This document shows positions 34,689-47,500 of a DNA stretch of 64,000 nucleotides, one piece after another. The first letter of the stretch is position 1. Each line of letters begins with the position of its first letter. The notes under the pieces are model-generated. The model was given only the letters and a program-made list of their open reading frames with translations, was not told the origin of the DNA and ran no database searches. This DNA is from Alternaria dauci. Taxonomy: Eukaryota > Ascomycota > Dothideomycetes > Pleosporales > Pleosporaceae. The stretch covers positions 1,426,001-1,490,000 of the forward strand of contig NC_091276.1 of assembly GCF_042100115.1 (NCBI RefSeq). Direction: 5' to 3'. A program made the position numbers and the translations under genes.

Positions 34689-36278
34689 CGGCCCTATTGT
34701 TGCACTCGACCATGTACACCTGTTGTGCATCGACGATCTAATGTGGGTAACTTCGATGTACTAACTGCACCTGAACATTGGCTAACTTCGTACATCAAAC
34801 TTTAGATGTGTATATCATAGAGCACACATTCCAATCGGCATCGCCATTCTTGTCTATCTTTTCTTTTCTCGTCAGTGGTGTGCGTTCTACTTGCAGCTCG
34901 ATGCGATCGGCGCTCTTCTGCATCAGCCAAGAAGTATGTCTAGTACCTTCTTACTAGAATCCTTGTATGTACACTACTCCAAATAAGACAAATAGGTTCG
35001 TGGCGTTCAGAGGATGTAGTCGCTTAGTCTTACCACGTGAGCGGGTCAAACGGCTAAAAGCATCTCTTTCAGAAGATTGGTTCTCGCACACCCGCTCATC
35101 GTCGATATCCGCGCTTCGGGGAGCCCCAACAGACTTGCGCCTTACAGCAAGCCCACCATGACAATGCTGCTGGCCACTACTCTCACGCGAAAAGATCATC
35201 CTGCCTCCGCTGCCCTAATCTTATCAGGGCCATGGTTTGTCTAATATGATCTTCAACTGTGCAGCCGAAGTCACACGAGTGTTGATCATATGACACCGAC
35301 AGAGTATCTTAGACAAGACTTTCGTCTTCGTCGGACTTCACAGCCTATTTGCCACCCCGAGTCACTGGAGACCACCCACAGTGGTCCTTCTACTGCTTAC
35401 CCGCACATACCACCACCAAAAACCTGGATTTACGTCAAGCAATTCGAGGCAAGGTACCGATATGCGCAGACGTCTTTGCGCATGAGTACCTCGTGGCTGC
35501 AATGCATGGTGCCTGGATAAGGCGTTTGAGTTGCATACGCGAAAAAAAGGCACACATCAAGCAAAGCCCGGTCCAGATTACTGCTATGCAGCCAGGAGAA
35601 TATTGTATGGGTGGGCCGCGCATTCATTGGCAGCTGTAGAAGATTGGCTAGGAATAATGGATCAGGATTTTACGCGCACATGTCGGTGGTTGACCACTGA
35701 TGTAACACACGGCCATGATGACGAAAGTTTTCTCCAAATGAACGGCTGCGTTACAGCTTTAGAAGCGTCATGGTATTGCTTGAGGATCTCATGAGGAAGA
35801 AGGAGCAACTACGCTGTAAAGCGCAACTTGTTGACTTTACAATCTGAACATTTCAGCCCGTTGCGGAGGCCCAAGCTATACAACCTAAAGGCCGCCCTCA
35901 TGATTCACGCATCATGCCGCATCTCTTACGAAAACAGTACCGCGGCCACTCATACAGCGGCCAGAACGCCACGGCGCTTGTCGGACCGGGCACGGCTCAT
36001 CCGTGGAGTAAGAGGATGCATATGGCTGACTCGGCAGATCCTGCGGTCGTATGTAGCCCATCTCTAGTAGCAGTTCCCGCGCCATTACCATGGGGGCATG
36101 CGGTATCACGTCTCGGCCTTGTGTTGAACGCTTGATCCTTCAAGTCGCTTCGTCGTACAGCAAACCTTGTAGTTCTTCCAAGCAGACAGTGCTGCGCCTC
36201 TTCTGGTGGCTTGAACTCAATCGATAGTGTTGTTCTCAACTGCAGGTACTGCAATCCTACGTCGTTCGTGTCATCATT

Positions 36279-36311
36279 GTGTGTGTGTGTGTGTGGGTGG
36301 GTGGGTGGGTG
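36279..36311. repeat. (GT)n followed by (GTGG)n microsatellite
   Basis: About eight GT units merge into several GTGG units. This is a simple-sequence repeat in the gene-poor stretch. Confidence 0.9.
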
Positions 36312-36481
36312 CTCTGTCAGAATGCAGGAACGATAGACACTCAATGGCATGGAGAGCATGCGATTCGTGTTGCTTATGCCACCTGCACTTGTACTGCGAT
36401 ACCTGTCGTATGGGGAATGCTACCAGCGCACTGGGTTCCTCAACCACCAGCCCGGTAGTGGTTGATCGTATCTGAAGCCAT

Positions 36482-36498
36482 CCGGGTCATATACCCGG
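36482..36498. repeat. Short inverted repeat CCGGGT/ACCCGG
   Basis: Six-base arms CCGGGT and ACCCGG flank a 5 base loop. It is one of several short hairpin-forming sequences in this stretch. Confidence 0.7.
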
Positions 36499-36661
36499 TC
36501 CTCCGACTGCCATGTACCGCACACACAGGCTACGGGTAAAAGCATTACCGGAACGCATGGGGGCTAGATTGTAGTCTCACTACCGGTGACCCTTATCAAC
36601 CTGCGAGGCTTGGATGGTTGATACAACCACCTGGATCCAGCCGGTGACATGCTTCGCAAGC

Positions 36662-36680
36662 CATGATCACCACGATCATG
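36662..36680. repeat. Short inverted repeat CATGATC/GATCATG
   Basis: Perfect seven-base arms CATGATC and GATCATG are separated by ACCAC. The function is unknown; the arrangement would suit a dimeric DNA-binding protein or a short hairpin. Confidence 0.75.
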
Positions 36681-38237
36681 TGTGCTACATCTTACTATTT
36701 CGATAAATATTCGGCTTTCCTATTGGCTGTCCCCGTGCCCACGCCCGCTTCGTAGCTTGGTGGACTCGCTCGGTCACGGCACGGACAATGGGTTCGCAGC
36801 TAAATACGCCTTCGTTGACAATGCATTACCGTTTCTTGTCTACGCCAGCTCCGAGCACACCACCTGCACTCATCGAAAAGCTAAGCCACCATCTCCACCG
36901 CTCCGGTAGCAAATAGAACCTTGCTATCGTCAACCCGGGAACAGCGAATAGGCCACATGGGCAACCGGGATGGTACTCCCATGACAACAGAGCCCCTCTG
37001 TGGCACGGACGCTTTCGCAACGAGGATGTTGGAGGTGGGCGTGACCTGTGAGACACGAGCTTGGTCGGGGATTAGTCACTTTGAATACGGCCGGACTGAG
37101 CAATAGCACATGGTAGCAAGACCTAGAGTATGAAAGGTGGATGCTCTGTCTATCAATACCAAGTGCAGAGTACCTAGGCAAAGAAGACCGGACAAGTCTT
37201 CACCTGAGAGTCCTCACCTGGGCATTGTCCACCAAGGATGGGTGATTAGCCTTCTCCTAGCTGTAAGTCCCAGCTGAGGCCAATCCCACGAGTGGCCACT
37301 TGTCACATTAACGCTGTCGCGTTCCCAACATCTCGATCCTTCCCGTGTCGTCCCGACCCTCCCTTCCTGCCGCAAGCGCTACCCAAGGACTGCCATTTGA
37401 CTCCACACTAGCTCAAACGTACCTAGTCCACGGCATTCCCGCGTGATTGAAACCTTGTAATGGTGTGACCAGGTCCCAAAAGGCCTACCATGGACGCGTA
37501 ACCGCCCTGACATGCTGACGCCGCGGGCTTGGTTCTGGGGCGCGCTCTACGTTACGCACCTCATGAAAAGCGAATACGATATTCATCCGACGGAGAATAT
37601 TCCGAGGAGATGGTTAAGACATTATACTCGTATCATCTATTAGACCTAGAGGTGGTGGCGAAGAGGCAACTGCGATTATTTGACCATAACGCGTAAAGTG
37701 GTAGCCAAATGCGGACTCTGGAAGGATTGAGAGTACGAGTGGCGTCTGACAAGACGTGACATGACTGCACAGTAACCACTCCGAGCATCGGAATACGAGT
37801 GAAGCTCCGTCCCCTTGGAGGCCAGGGGAACAGTGCATCCATAGCAACACGTTCTGATAACCGAGGCGTTACTGGGTTGCTAATACACCGCAATAGTCTT
37901 TGTGGATTAACAGCAGTACCTGTGTGCTTCTTTCTGGTGGTTCTCAGCCATCTATGGCGCAGATGGCACGTATATTATCAACGTGTGGCTGGAGCAGGCG
38001 TTCCTCATCTCCCAATACAGGAAAAAGAGTGTTGAGGTTGTCCACCTCACGCCTTACTGCATCGTCGGTCATGTCCTGTAATGGAGTGATGTATTCGCAT
38101 TGTGTACGCCGAGCCACAACGACTTGAGCATGCTTCCTCTGTACCACTGTCAGCTGTCGCTACTGCAATGCAAGCACTGTCTATGATTCTTCATGGGTGC
38201 CCTGCGCCGTAGCGACTACGCGGCGACATATGCTAGT

Positions 38238-38993
38238 CTAACATACCTCAAGAATCTGCTCACACACTTCGACGTACTTTTCAGCTTCCCAGAAGCTAAA
38301 CCCCACGACCACGGAAATCCGTCTCAGGACCTCCCCGTTGCCGCACTCTTCAAATTGCAACCGTCCATGTTCCAGATCGGATCGAACGTGCCAACGCTTC
38401 GACACCTGAAGCGGCGTAAAATTCTGCAACATGTTGTGTAGCAGGGAAAGAGAAAGGAACGGCTGTGTGCCATCATGCACGATACAAATCTGGTTCAACT
38501 GCTTGATGTCTCTTTCCCACATGAGTCTCCACAGTAACTGAACGATGAGCTCACGGCCTGGGCCTCCAATGCCTTTCTCATAATGTTCTGGGCGATAGCG
38601 AATGAACAATTCTTCTAGGCCTGTGAGACCTGCACGAGCAAACCCAAAGTTCTTGACGCGTCTGCGGTTTACATCTGCCGTGTAAGATTCGATGAGATCA
38701 GAGGGAAGTGTTATTTGAAGTTTTCGAATAGTTGACGTGAAGGCTGGGGACAAGACGCTAGTTTTTCGTCTCAGCTCGTCTGCTGGCGACCACTGGGTAC
38801 TGAAAACTGTTGCTGACCAGGCGATTGCGTGGTACTCGTCGTGCAGTTGGCGACAGGTGGACGACAGTGCCAATGGAGAGATGCGCACCGGAAGAGGTGC
38901 AGTGCCGGGATTGCGGTTGAAGACGTAGTCTACGATCTGGTTTTTCAGTTCACCTGGCAGCAGAACCAGAGGCGAGTTTTGCATCATTGTCAT
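38238..38993 (-). CDS. F-box-like hypothetical protein
   Basis: This is a single exon of 251 residues starting at the ATG at 38993. The N-terminus has an F-box-like pattern: PLVLLPGELKNQIVDYVF, followed by LALSSTCRQLHDEYHAIAW. This resembles a large, poorly characterised family that is frequently expanded in Dothideomycetes. No leucine-rich or WD repeats follow. If it is a true F-box, it would recruit substrates to an SCF ubiquitin ligase, but that is an inference from the N-terminal pattern. It lies alone at the right side of the gene-poor island, divergent from the Bst1 gene. Confidence 0.75.
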   Translation of the reverse strand: MTMMQNSPLVLLPGELKNQIVDYVFNRNPGTAPLPVRISPLALSSTCRQLHDEYHAIAWSATVFSTQWSPADELRRKTSVLSPAFTSTIRKLQITLPSDLIESYTADVNRRRVKNFGFARAGLTGLEELFIRYRPEHYEKGIGGPGRELIVQLLWRLMWERDIKQLNQICIVHDGTQPFLSLSLLHNMLQNFTPLQVSKRWHVRSDLEHGRLQFEECGNGEVLRRISVVVGFSFWEAEKYVEVCEQILEVC

Positions 38994-40523
38994 TCAGACG
39001 AGGCATTTGGAACGTAGGCATATGAAGAACGCGTAGGAAATGCGCGCTGGGACTCTCGTGATGGCAAACTTGGAGGGCCAGTGACGATGTTGCCGCTGCG
39101 GAGCGCGTGTTATTGCTATGTGGGGCTGATTCTTGACGCTTAGTCAAGGTCCAGGATCTCATGTTGAGGTTGGCCGGGTGTCATGAATTCTGCATTTACT
39201 TGGCACAACCGAGTAGCTGTCCTGGGCATGTTATCGATGACTTCTATGAAGATATCAAAGTGGTTGCTGAACGCTGGATCGCAGTGGCACACCTCTATGC
39301 ATAACTATCACGCGAACGCGACGCGAGCTCTCCTGAGTTTCCTTCTTGCCAAGTCTGATGGATTACTGCGAGATGGAAGCTTTCTGCATTCCTTGCCTTG
39401 ACAGGGAGACAATGGTGGTTCAAAGTACGTGTATGTAACTGTGGAGCCAACATGGCGATGATGCAGGATGATGAGCCTTGCGGTGATGTCGGGTGCTAGC
39501 TGCTAGTGAACGGATGTTTAACTGGAGTGGCCGGCCCAACCTTCCGATGCTACCACGCTATGTCGCACTACAATGTCACTTGCACGCTACCGTCCATGGC
39601 ATGCATGACAGTGACGTTGTAGACATGGTGGCCATGCAGCGAATTGCATCATGAGGAATACAAAGCAGAGGGAGAGAAGTCCAAGGCGGATAGGAGATAC
39701 GGCTGTGGCGGCGTTAAGCGATGACAAGCGCAGTCGTAGTCTGACAGCAGACGGCTGTCGGCAGGAAGCGTGGAGTGAAATTGTCGCTTTTTATTTGAGA
39801 GAGAAAGAGGAAGAGAGGGCAAGAAAGTGCAGCAAGCTCAGTGTTTGGATGCGAACATTCCTGTCTTGTCTTATCGCGGTGCCGGATGGGCTAGGAAAGG
39901 TTGTGCATCTTGATGGCGTTCGGCAGCAGATCCTGGCATGCAGCGAGCGGCGTGATTATGTCGCGTCTTCAGCATCAACCCTGTCGTCAGCCTCGCGACC
40001 CGCCAACGCCTGCGAAGATTGTGCAGCAACACGACGACGAAGCCGCACAGCTCGGAGAAGAAGGGCGCGCCGTCGTGTGCCCCTCTGCAGAGGAGAATTT
40101 GGCGCGTCGCCACTACGGTGGATGCAGATCTTCCGAGGCAGGCGGGTGCGTGTTTTGACCCGGCGGTGATCCTGTCGCTCGTTACTTCACGATTGACGAC
40201 TAGACTCGGCTCTCCTTGGCAGCTTGCGACGCCCTTTCCCCAAACACCCAAGCACTCCCGCCGTGCATTCTCTGCACTCAACAACCCGACGGAGCCTCCA
40301 TGGACTGCTGCACCCCCAGCTCGGTATACGAGTGCCCTCTCTGAGCCCATTGAACCGCTCCCCCACAGTCGCTTCAGAAACCCACCCCCCCCGCCTGCCG
40401 CCGGAAATTTGCCGAGTCGTATATCCACGCCGAGGAAGGTGCGCTCGAGGCTGCACTCTCGTTATCCTGTACTGTACTGTACTGCTCTCGACTGCACTGC
40501 ACTGTACGGCGGCACACTGCTAG
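38994..40523. other. Divergent intergenic region F-box-like/BST1
   Basis: In this 1.5 kb, overlapping open frames occur on both strands (for example 39651-40169 plus and 39871-40428 minus). They are rich in Arg, Ser and Pro and have no family resemblance. A short degenerate TGTAC/TGCAC repeat lies at about 40470-40506, just before the BST1 start. Confidence 0.55.
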
Positions 40524-43500
40524 ATGCGACGGCGCTCGTCCGCAGACCCAAGCTCTGAGCAGGGCCACTCCGATTCCGCTGCCGACCATTCACCCGTACC
40601 AAGTCCAGAACATGAGGACAAGCCCGACGGCCAGACTGAGGCATTGCTAGTGAACACACAGCGCTGGGGCAGCAGCGCCAGGCCAAACGACGAGGCAGGC
40701 GCGTCTGCACAACGTCTGCCCACGCACCCGGTCGCCATATCCCACTCCTCGACCGCTCCACCGCTACCCTCACCCTCACCCATGGCGCTCCAAACCGCCC
40801 ACTCAACCATCGGCCCGCTGGCCAAGGACACGCCGCCGCACACCACCGCTGCGCAACACAACAGGAAATGGCGCCACCGCCTCCGCTCTCCCTGGGCATG
40901 TTCGCCCTACACCCTCTTGACCACCCTGGCCGCCTTCGCCGCCATGTTTCTCATGGCCCAGTCGTTTTTGACGCGGCAGCTGGACGTCAAAGGCTGTGGA
41001 ATGTCCTACATGCGCCCTACCTACTCCAGGTTCAGCGACTTCGACACCGAGCACACGCGCTTTGCCAGCAAGTACTCGTTGTACTTGTATCGTGAGAGTG
41101 GTTTGGACGAGGATACCAGGGCATGTGCTTCCCTTTGAGCAAAAGGGACTTTTACTGACAATCCTCAGGTCAAGGGCGTGCCAGTCCTCTTCGTTCCCGG
41201 AAACGCTGGGAGTTACAAGCAAGTCCGCTCCCTCGCCGCTGAAGCCGCATACCACTACCACAACACTGTCCAGCACGATGTAGACGCCGGCAAGGCGGGC
41301 AAGAGGCCACTAGACTTCTTTTCCGTCGACTTCAACGAAGACATCACCGCCTTCCACGGCCAAACACTGCTAGATCAGGCCGAATACCTCAACGACGCCA
41401 TCACGTACATTCTGTCCTTGTACCACACTCCAGCAAAGTTTCTCCGCGACCCAAGCCTGCCAGACCCGACTTCCGTCATCGTAGTTGGACATTCCATGGG
41501 CGGTGTTGTCGCGCGCACCATGCTCACCATGCCCAACTACCAGGCCAACTCGATCAACACCATCATCACACTTGCCGCTCCGCATGCCAGACCGCCAGTC
41601 TCCTTTGACGGAGATATCGTTCGCACCTACAAGGGCGTGAACGAGTACTGGCGACGCGCCTACTCGCAGAAATGGGCCATTGACAACCCGCTCTGGCACG
41701 TCACACTCATCTCCATCGCAGGAGGAAGTTTGGACACTATGATTTCTTCAGACTATGCCAGCATCGAGTCGCTGGTGCCCGAGACTCACGGTTTTACTGT
41801 ATTCTCTACGTCGATGCCCAATGTCTGGACTGGTATTGATCACCTAGCAATCACTTGGTGCGACCAGCATAGAAAGGCTGTTGTGCGCGCCTTGTACGAG
41901 GTCATCGATGTGTCGCGCGCAACCCAGACTGTACCACGAGCCGAGCGTATGCGCGGCTTCAAGAGATGGTTTCTGACGGGATTGGAGGATATTGCCGAGA
42001 AGACCTTGCCCCAAAAAGAAGCCAAAACACTCCTCACGCTTGAAGAAAATAGCGCCATCATTTCAGAAGGCGAAAAGCTAGTGCTTAGGAGTCTGGGAAG
42101 ATCCAAGCAGCGGCCGAATGCGCACCTCATCCCCGTACCGCCACAGGCTGCAGGCAAGAAGTTTACGCTTCTTACCAGCGAACGATTGGACCACCCAGGA
42201 GATCATGGCTTGCTTGAGGTGCTGTTCTGCAGTGTATTTCCATCGCAGCCCGGCCAGTCTACCACACTCTTTTCCATGAACATGGATCTCTCAGGCGACA
42301 GTGTCGGTGCCACACGACTTGCTTGCAAGAGTGCTGCCTCAGATGTCATTGCACTCCCCGCCTCGACGCGTCACTCGACCCACCCCTTTAAGATGGACGA
42401 GCGTCCTTTTTCGTACCTCGAATACGATCTCGAGGATCTGGCAGAGCATCAGTTTGTAGCAGTGGTTGACAAGGCGGGTGAGCGCAGCACAGGCTGGGTG
42501 ATTGCCGAGTTCAGCGCTGCCTCGGACTCTCAAATCGTCGTTGATATGGGTTTGCAGCGCCTTTTGACGACTGGCCTATCTCTGAGGCTTCCAGCGCAGC
42601 GTCCATTAATGTCGGACATTAAGATCCCAGCTTTGCACTCTGCTCTTCTAGCCTACAACATCCACATTGGCAAGCAATCGTGCGACGCAGGAGAGCTATT
42701 CGCCCCTCTACTGCGGCAGTACGTTACCGACATCTACGAAAGCAAGTTTTTCGTCAATGTCAAGGATGCTAGCATTAACCTTCATGGTGTATCGCCATAC
42801 ATGCCTCCTGCTCTGCATGCCAAGCAGCCTTCGAATGGTTTATCACTACAGATCTGGTCTGACCCCACTTGCGATAGCAATGTCGAGATCAACTTGAACG
42901 TGGATATACTGGGCAGTTTTGGGAAGCTCTGGATGCGTTACCGCATCATCTTTGCCGCATTCCCAATCCTGGTTGTTGCTTTGGTTCTACGCCAACAGTT
43001 CAGGACGTATGACAACAGTGGAGTCTTCATGAGCTTTACCCAGGGACTCAATGAGTGTCTGAAGAGCTCACTCCCGCTGGCTCTGTCTGCGCTGACGTTT
43101 CTCTCGATCGCTCTGGCAGGCGCTCAACATCAGTCGAAACAATGGTCTCTGGGTGGGAAGTCTGCCAACATAACGTCATTGCTCGATAGTGCCGGCAACG
43201 AATTGCTCCTCGGTTCCGACGATACCTTCTTTTGGTTCCTTGTCCCACTGTTTGGGTTGATGTGCATCGGCGTCTGCGTGGCTATCAATTATGCCGTGCT
43301 TCTGATAGAACTTACGCTCGCCTCTCTGTATTCTGTTGTCATATCAAGCCGACTTCGGAAGGACGAAGCAAGAAGATCCCCATCAGCCTTTGCAGTCACA
43401 TCCAACCGGCAGCGCGTCGTCACTACGTGCATTTTGCTATCGCTCGTCTCAACGGTGATACCCTATCACTTCGCTTACGTTGTACTCTGCCTGGTGCAGC

Positions 43501-43982
43501 TTGCAACTACTGTCCGCGGCTTTCGACTGGCGAGAGAATCTGGTCTCGACTCCAACTACAACTTCTACAACTATGCCCACTCGATCTTCATTCTGATGTT
43601 TTGGATACTACCCATCAACCTCCCAGTATTGGTGGTTTGGATACGCAACCTGGCAGTCCACTGGATGACGCCGTTTTCCTCACATCACAACATCCTCTCC
43701 ATCATGCCGTTCATCCTGCTCGTTGAAACCCTGAGCACTGGTCGCATGATTCCTCGAGCGGAATTCCGTGTTTCGTTCTTCACAAACATCTTGCTTTTCT
43801 CCATCGGCGCCTATGCTGCTGTTTATGGCGTCACATACGCCTATGTTCTGCACCACTTGGCAAACATACTCTGCGCCTGGCTGGTCGCTATTCACTTTGA
43901 CCCATCAGCATGGTCTCCCAGAAGAGCGAGTGATGCCATAGAGGGCAAAAATCCGGATAGCGAAACAAAGAAACGACCATGA
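40524..43982 (+). CDS. bst1: GPI inositol-deacylase Bst1 (PGAP1 family)
   Basis: Bst1 removes the acyl chain from the inositol of GPI anchors in the endoplasmic reticulum, allowing export of GPI proteins. Exons are 40524-41120 and 41169-43982, giving 1136 residues. The 48 bp intron starts with GCATGT and ends CAG, so it is a GC-AG intron; no GT donor nearby restores the conserved DEDTR-VKGVPVLF junction in frame. A polar N-terminal tail of about 125 residues precedes the first membrane segment (128-149). The lipase motif GHSMGG is at 306-311 with the nucleophile Ser308. The C-terminal third contains several hydrophobic helices, consistent with a multi-pass protein. A shorter form starting at Met87 is possible. 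The gene converges on BMS1. Confidence 0.95.
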
Positions 43983-44570
43983 CAGCAGCGATAATACAAA
44001 TTTCCCGTTTTCTTCTTCCATTGTACACAATACGCGTACACTTTCGGCGTTCAATACCCCATTTTCCTTCTTTCCTTCATCTGCATGTTGCCGGCGTTTC
44101 ACATCCCATGGCATCGGCATTTTCGGCAATGGGCATATATAATCCTTTCCTCTTCTATTTCATGGTTGCGTTGCATACGGTTGGCGCATATGGCTGTTTT
44201 GGGCAGCACTGGATTAGAATAAGATGGGATTGGAAGATGCGCAGCATAATGTAAGCATTGCGCGCGTGTAGGCGAGTGACAACCTGGTGGGGCATCACAG
44301 CTCCAGGGACTATATTGTGTAATGGCGGATGCAACAATAAGAAGACCAAGTTTCACCAGTATATGCCCTGTCTCTTCTGCGCACGTGGTTCATGACACCA
44401 AAGACGACGAGCAGGACATGATTTTTGAGTCTGTGGAAGAGGAATGGACGTGAACAGCAAACAATGATTTATCAGACTATAGTACCATAATTGAACGCCA
44501 CGAAAATGCTACTTTGCTACCTCTGTCAAAATTTTACTAAAATAAACAGCCTCTAGCTTGACTGTTGATT
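43983..44570. other. Convergent 3' flanks BST1/BMS1
   Basis: This 588 bp region between two stop codons presumably holds both 3' UTRs. No gene was recognised. Confidence 0.6.
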
Positions 44571-47500
44571 CTATTTCCGCCTCTTACCTCCACCACCGCC
44601 ATCCTCGCCCTGATGACTCCTCTTCTTGCCCTCTCTAGCCCAGTACTCCTGCTTCTCCCTCTTCTCGCGCTCCGCTCTCTTCTCGGCATTCTCAGCCACC
44701 TTCTTCTTGTACGGATCCTTTCTCTCTTCCTGCTTCTTGCGCCTCTTCTCCACCTTGTCATTGCGAATAGCAATGACCTGATCCATAAGTCTACGCGCCT
44801 TCTTCTCCTCACCACCCAGGACAACAGCACGCTTTTGCATATAGGTCTGCTTCTTCTGGGGCTTCGTCGTGGCGATTTGCGATTTAAAGGGAAGATCTGC
44901 GGCGAGTTTGCGGGGCACGCGGAGCGGGTTGAAGACACGCGTCTCGCGGACGACTGGGCGGTAGGCAGAGTTCTTCTCCGAGGGTGTGGCAATGCCGTTT
45001 TCGTACCGTACCAGACCTGTGAGACGCATACCTTGCCAGGAGGTGCTTTCGCCTTCTTGGTCAGGCGTGGCGGGGTTGAGCAGGTTGGTGACGGTGTTGT
45101 AGAAGCGGCGAGGCTTGATCGGGTACCAGGCTCTTAGGAAGACGATGTCGCTCATGAGAATCTTGTCTTCAAACGTGGCACGGAAGTTTCCTTCTGGCTT
45201 GCTCAGTGCGCGCTTGATTTGTCCGCGCACACCGGAAACTGTGCGTATGCTGGCGCCTTCAAACTTTGCAATCTCCAGACTGGATTTAAACATGTCTTTG
45301 ATGAAAGCCGTGTTCTTGAAGATCTTGTAGGGGTGGCCGGTGAGTTTGAGTTTCTTTACAATCTCGGTGGATTCGTCCACGTTGAGTACGACACCTGTTG
45401 CTGCGATCCTGAAACCAGGCGTCTTGTTTGAGAGAGACTGGATGCAAACGAACCCAGTGTTTGGGGCGACCAATGGACCATAGAAGGTACCGAAACAATG
45501 CATGTGTTCGGGAGTGTACTTCAACATGCGATTCCTTGTCCGTGAATCGGAAATACTGTAGATTGGGGTGGTCTGGAACCGCCGCCAGCCCAAGGAGAAG
45601 ATGAGGGGATCGTTCGTCTTGAGAATCTTCTTGTGCCACCTGTGGCGTTTGATACGGATCTGAACGAAACCAAAGCGCTCTTCAGTTGGAGTCAGACCAC
45701 CGATGAGAACAGGGAAACGCGGATTGAAATGCGCAGAGAACTCGTAGGGTACTTTTTCGAGCACGATACGGGCGTAGGTGCCCGCCTTGTGACCTTCAAC
45801 GCGAACGCGAGATAGCTCATCTAGTTGGTCGAATTCGGCGCGGTTGATGTCGAGCTGCTTCTGGATCATGGCCTTTTGCGCATCGTACCAGTCGTCTTCG
45901 CCAAACTCTTCCTCTTGGTCGCCTTCTTTCCGTGCATCAGCTTTATCGTTCATGAAGCCTTCGCGGTCTTCTTCTTCAAATCGAAGCTTCAGCTCTTCTT
46001 TTCGCCGTGCGTTCTTCTCGCGCTCTGCTTCGATTGAGTTTGCTTCAGCTTCGGCGCCGGTATTCTCAGTCTCCCCACCGTGCTTCTCTCCAGTTTCCAA
46101 GTCTTCAAATTCGCCGTCACCCTCATCGTCTTCGTCGAAGCCTTCAAAATCGTCGTTTTCTTCATCGTCGTCTCCGCCCTTGCCGGCCATGTGACCAGTA
46201 GCAAAGCGAGCCATGAGAGCCTCGACGTTTTCTTCGTCTTCCCACTTTTCCTCTAGTTCTTGGTAGTTGAACTTGGGGATGTACCGATCTTCGGCATTGG
46301 CAGCATCATCAGCGGATCTCTTGTTGAAGAAGCCGTCGTCTTCATCACCCTCTTCCTCAATGTCTTCCTCCTCTTCGTCGCCTCTCCATTTCTTGATGAC
46401 CTCTTCTGGCGCTAGATCCATGTTGTACATCATCTTTGCGAGATCTGTGACGCGGTACGGCCGTTTTCGGCCGTGAAGTTTCGCAGCATTCTCCCGAAGA
46501 TTGGCCTTCCATCGTGCGCCATCCTCAGCGTCGTCCTCATCGGAGTCTTGCGAATCAACCTCACCTTCGAGGTCTTCCAGATCAGGTTCGTCACCTGATA
46601 TCGAACCAAGGTCAGAATCACTGTCTGCAAACGCCACATCCTCAACGGCATCTGCGTCCTGCTCTTTGCGCGAGACCTTCAGCTTGCCGTTCGATGGTCC
46701 GTTGGTGTCAAGGAATCCAGTGTCGTCTTCATCGTCGTCCGCATCGCTATGATCTTGCTGTAGTTCCTCGTCATCACTATCAATTCCCTCAAGATCCTCG
46801 TCGTCGACCTCTTCAGCGTCTGCTGCTCTAGCTTTCCGCTGAGACCGTCGACCCGTGTCCTCGACATCATCCTCGAGAGCCTTCCTATCCACAACTTGGC
46901 CATCCTTGAAGAGCCTGAAGTTTCCATCGTCTTCGCCAAGGAGCTTTCGCCCGCCCTGCAGTCCGATCATCATTTGCTCGCCCAGTCCCTTCTCCGAGTA
47001 ATCGGCCTCAGGATCGAACGTCGCAGTCTTGACATCGATGTAGACAGCGTCTTTGTCGACAAGCACACCGCCAACGTCTGACATTGGAGCATACAGAATC
47101 TTCTGCTTCTCACCCAATCTTGTGCGCTTCTTCTTTCCGGAGGCTTTTTCGACAGCCTTCTCCGCAAACGGTGTTGGGCATGGATCGGGTAGCGCTTCCG
47201 TGGAGGTAACTGTGAGGTCTCCAACACCAGGTATGTGCACCCTCGATCCTCCAGCGGGGAAGTTTGTGCCGCGTAGATATCCGTACAATGCTACCGTGCG
47301 ATCGCATTTCGGGTTCTGTTCGATATCGGTTGGAGGCGTGATATCCAAAAACCTATCCGCCAGACAGTACGGATGCGAGTTCCTCCATACCAGCGGTCTC
47401 GGATTCTTCATGACACTCAAAAATCTCGAAAGATTCATTATCTCTCTGTCCGGGTATCGCCCGTTTACCACACCACTGAGGTAGAAGAGTTTGGCGCCCT

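Larger units (their letters stand above)
34689..38237. other. Gene-free central part of the island
   Basis: This 3.5 kb region has only short, unsupported open frames. It carries a GT/GTGG microsatellite near 36279-36311 and a set of short inverted repeats between 36450 and 36680. No recognisable transposase or reverse transcriptase remnant was found by eye. Confidence 0.5.

Noticed and set aside
36452..36586. Possible miniature transposon bounded by CCGGTAGTG and CACTACCGG
   Set aside because: The arms match for only nine bases, with no clear target-site duplication and no second copy in the window.
39651..40428. Overlapping plus and minus open frames of 172 and 185 codons before BST1
   Set aside because: Neither has a recognisable domain; they overlap each other and contain Arg-rich runs typical of non-coding GC-rich DNA.
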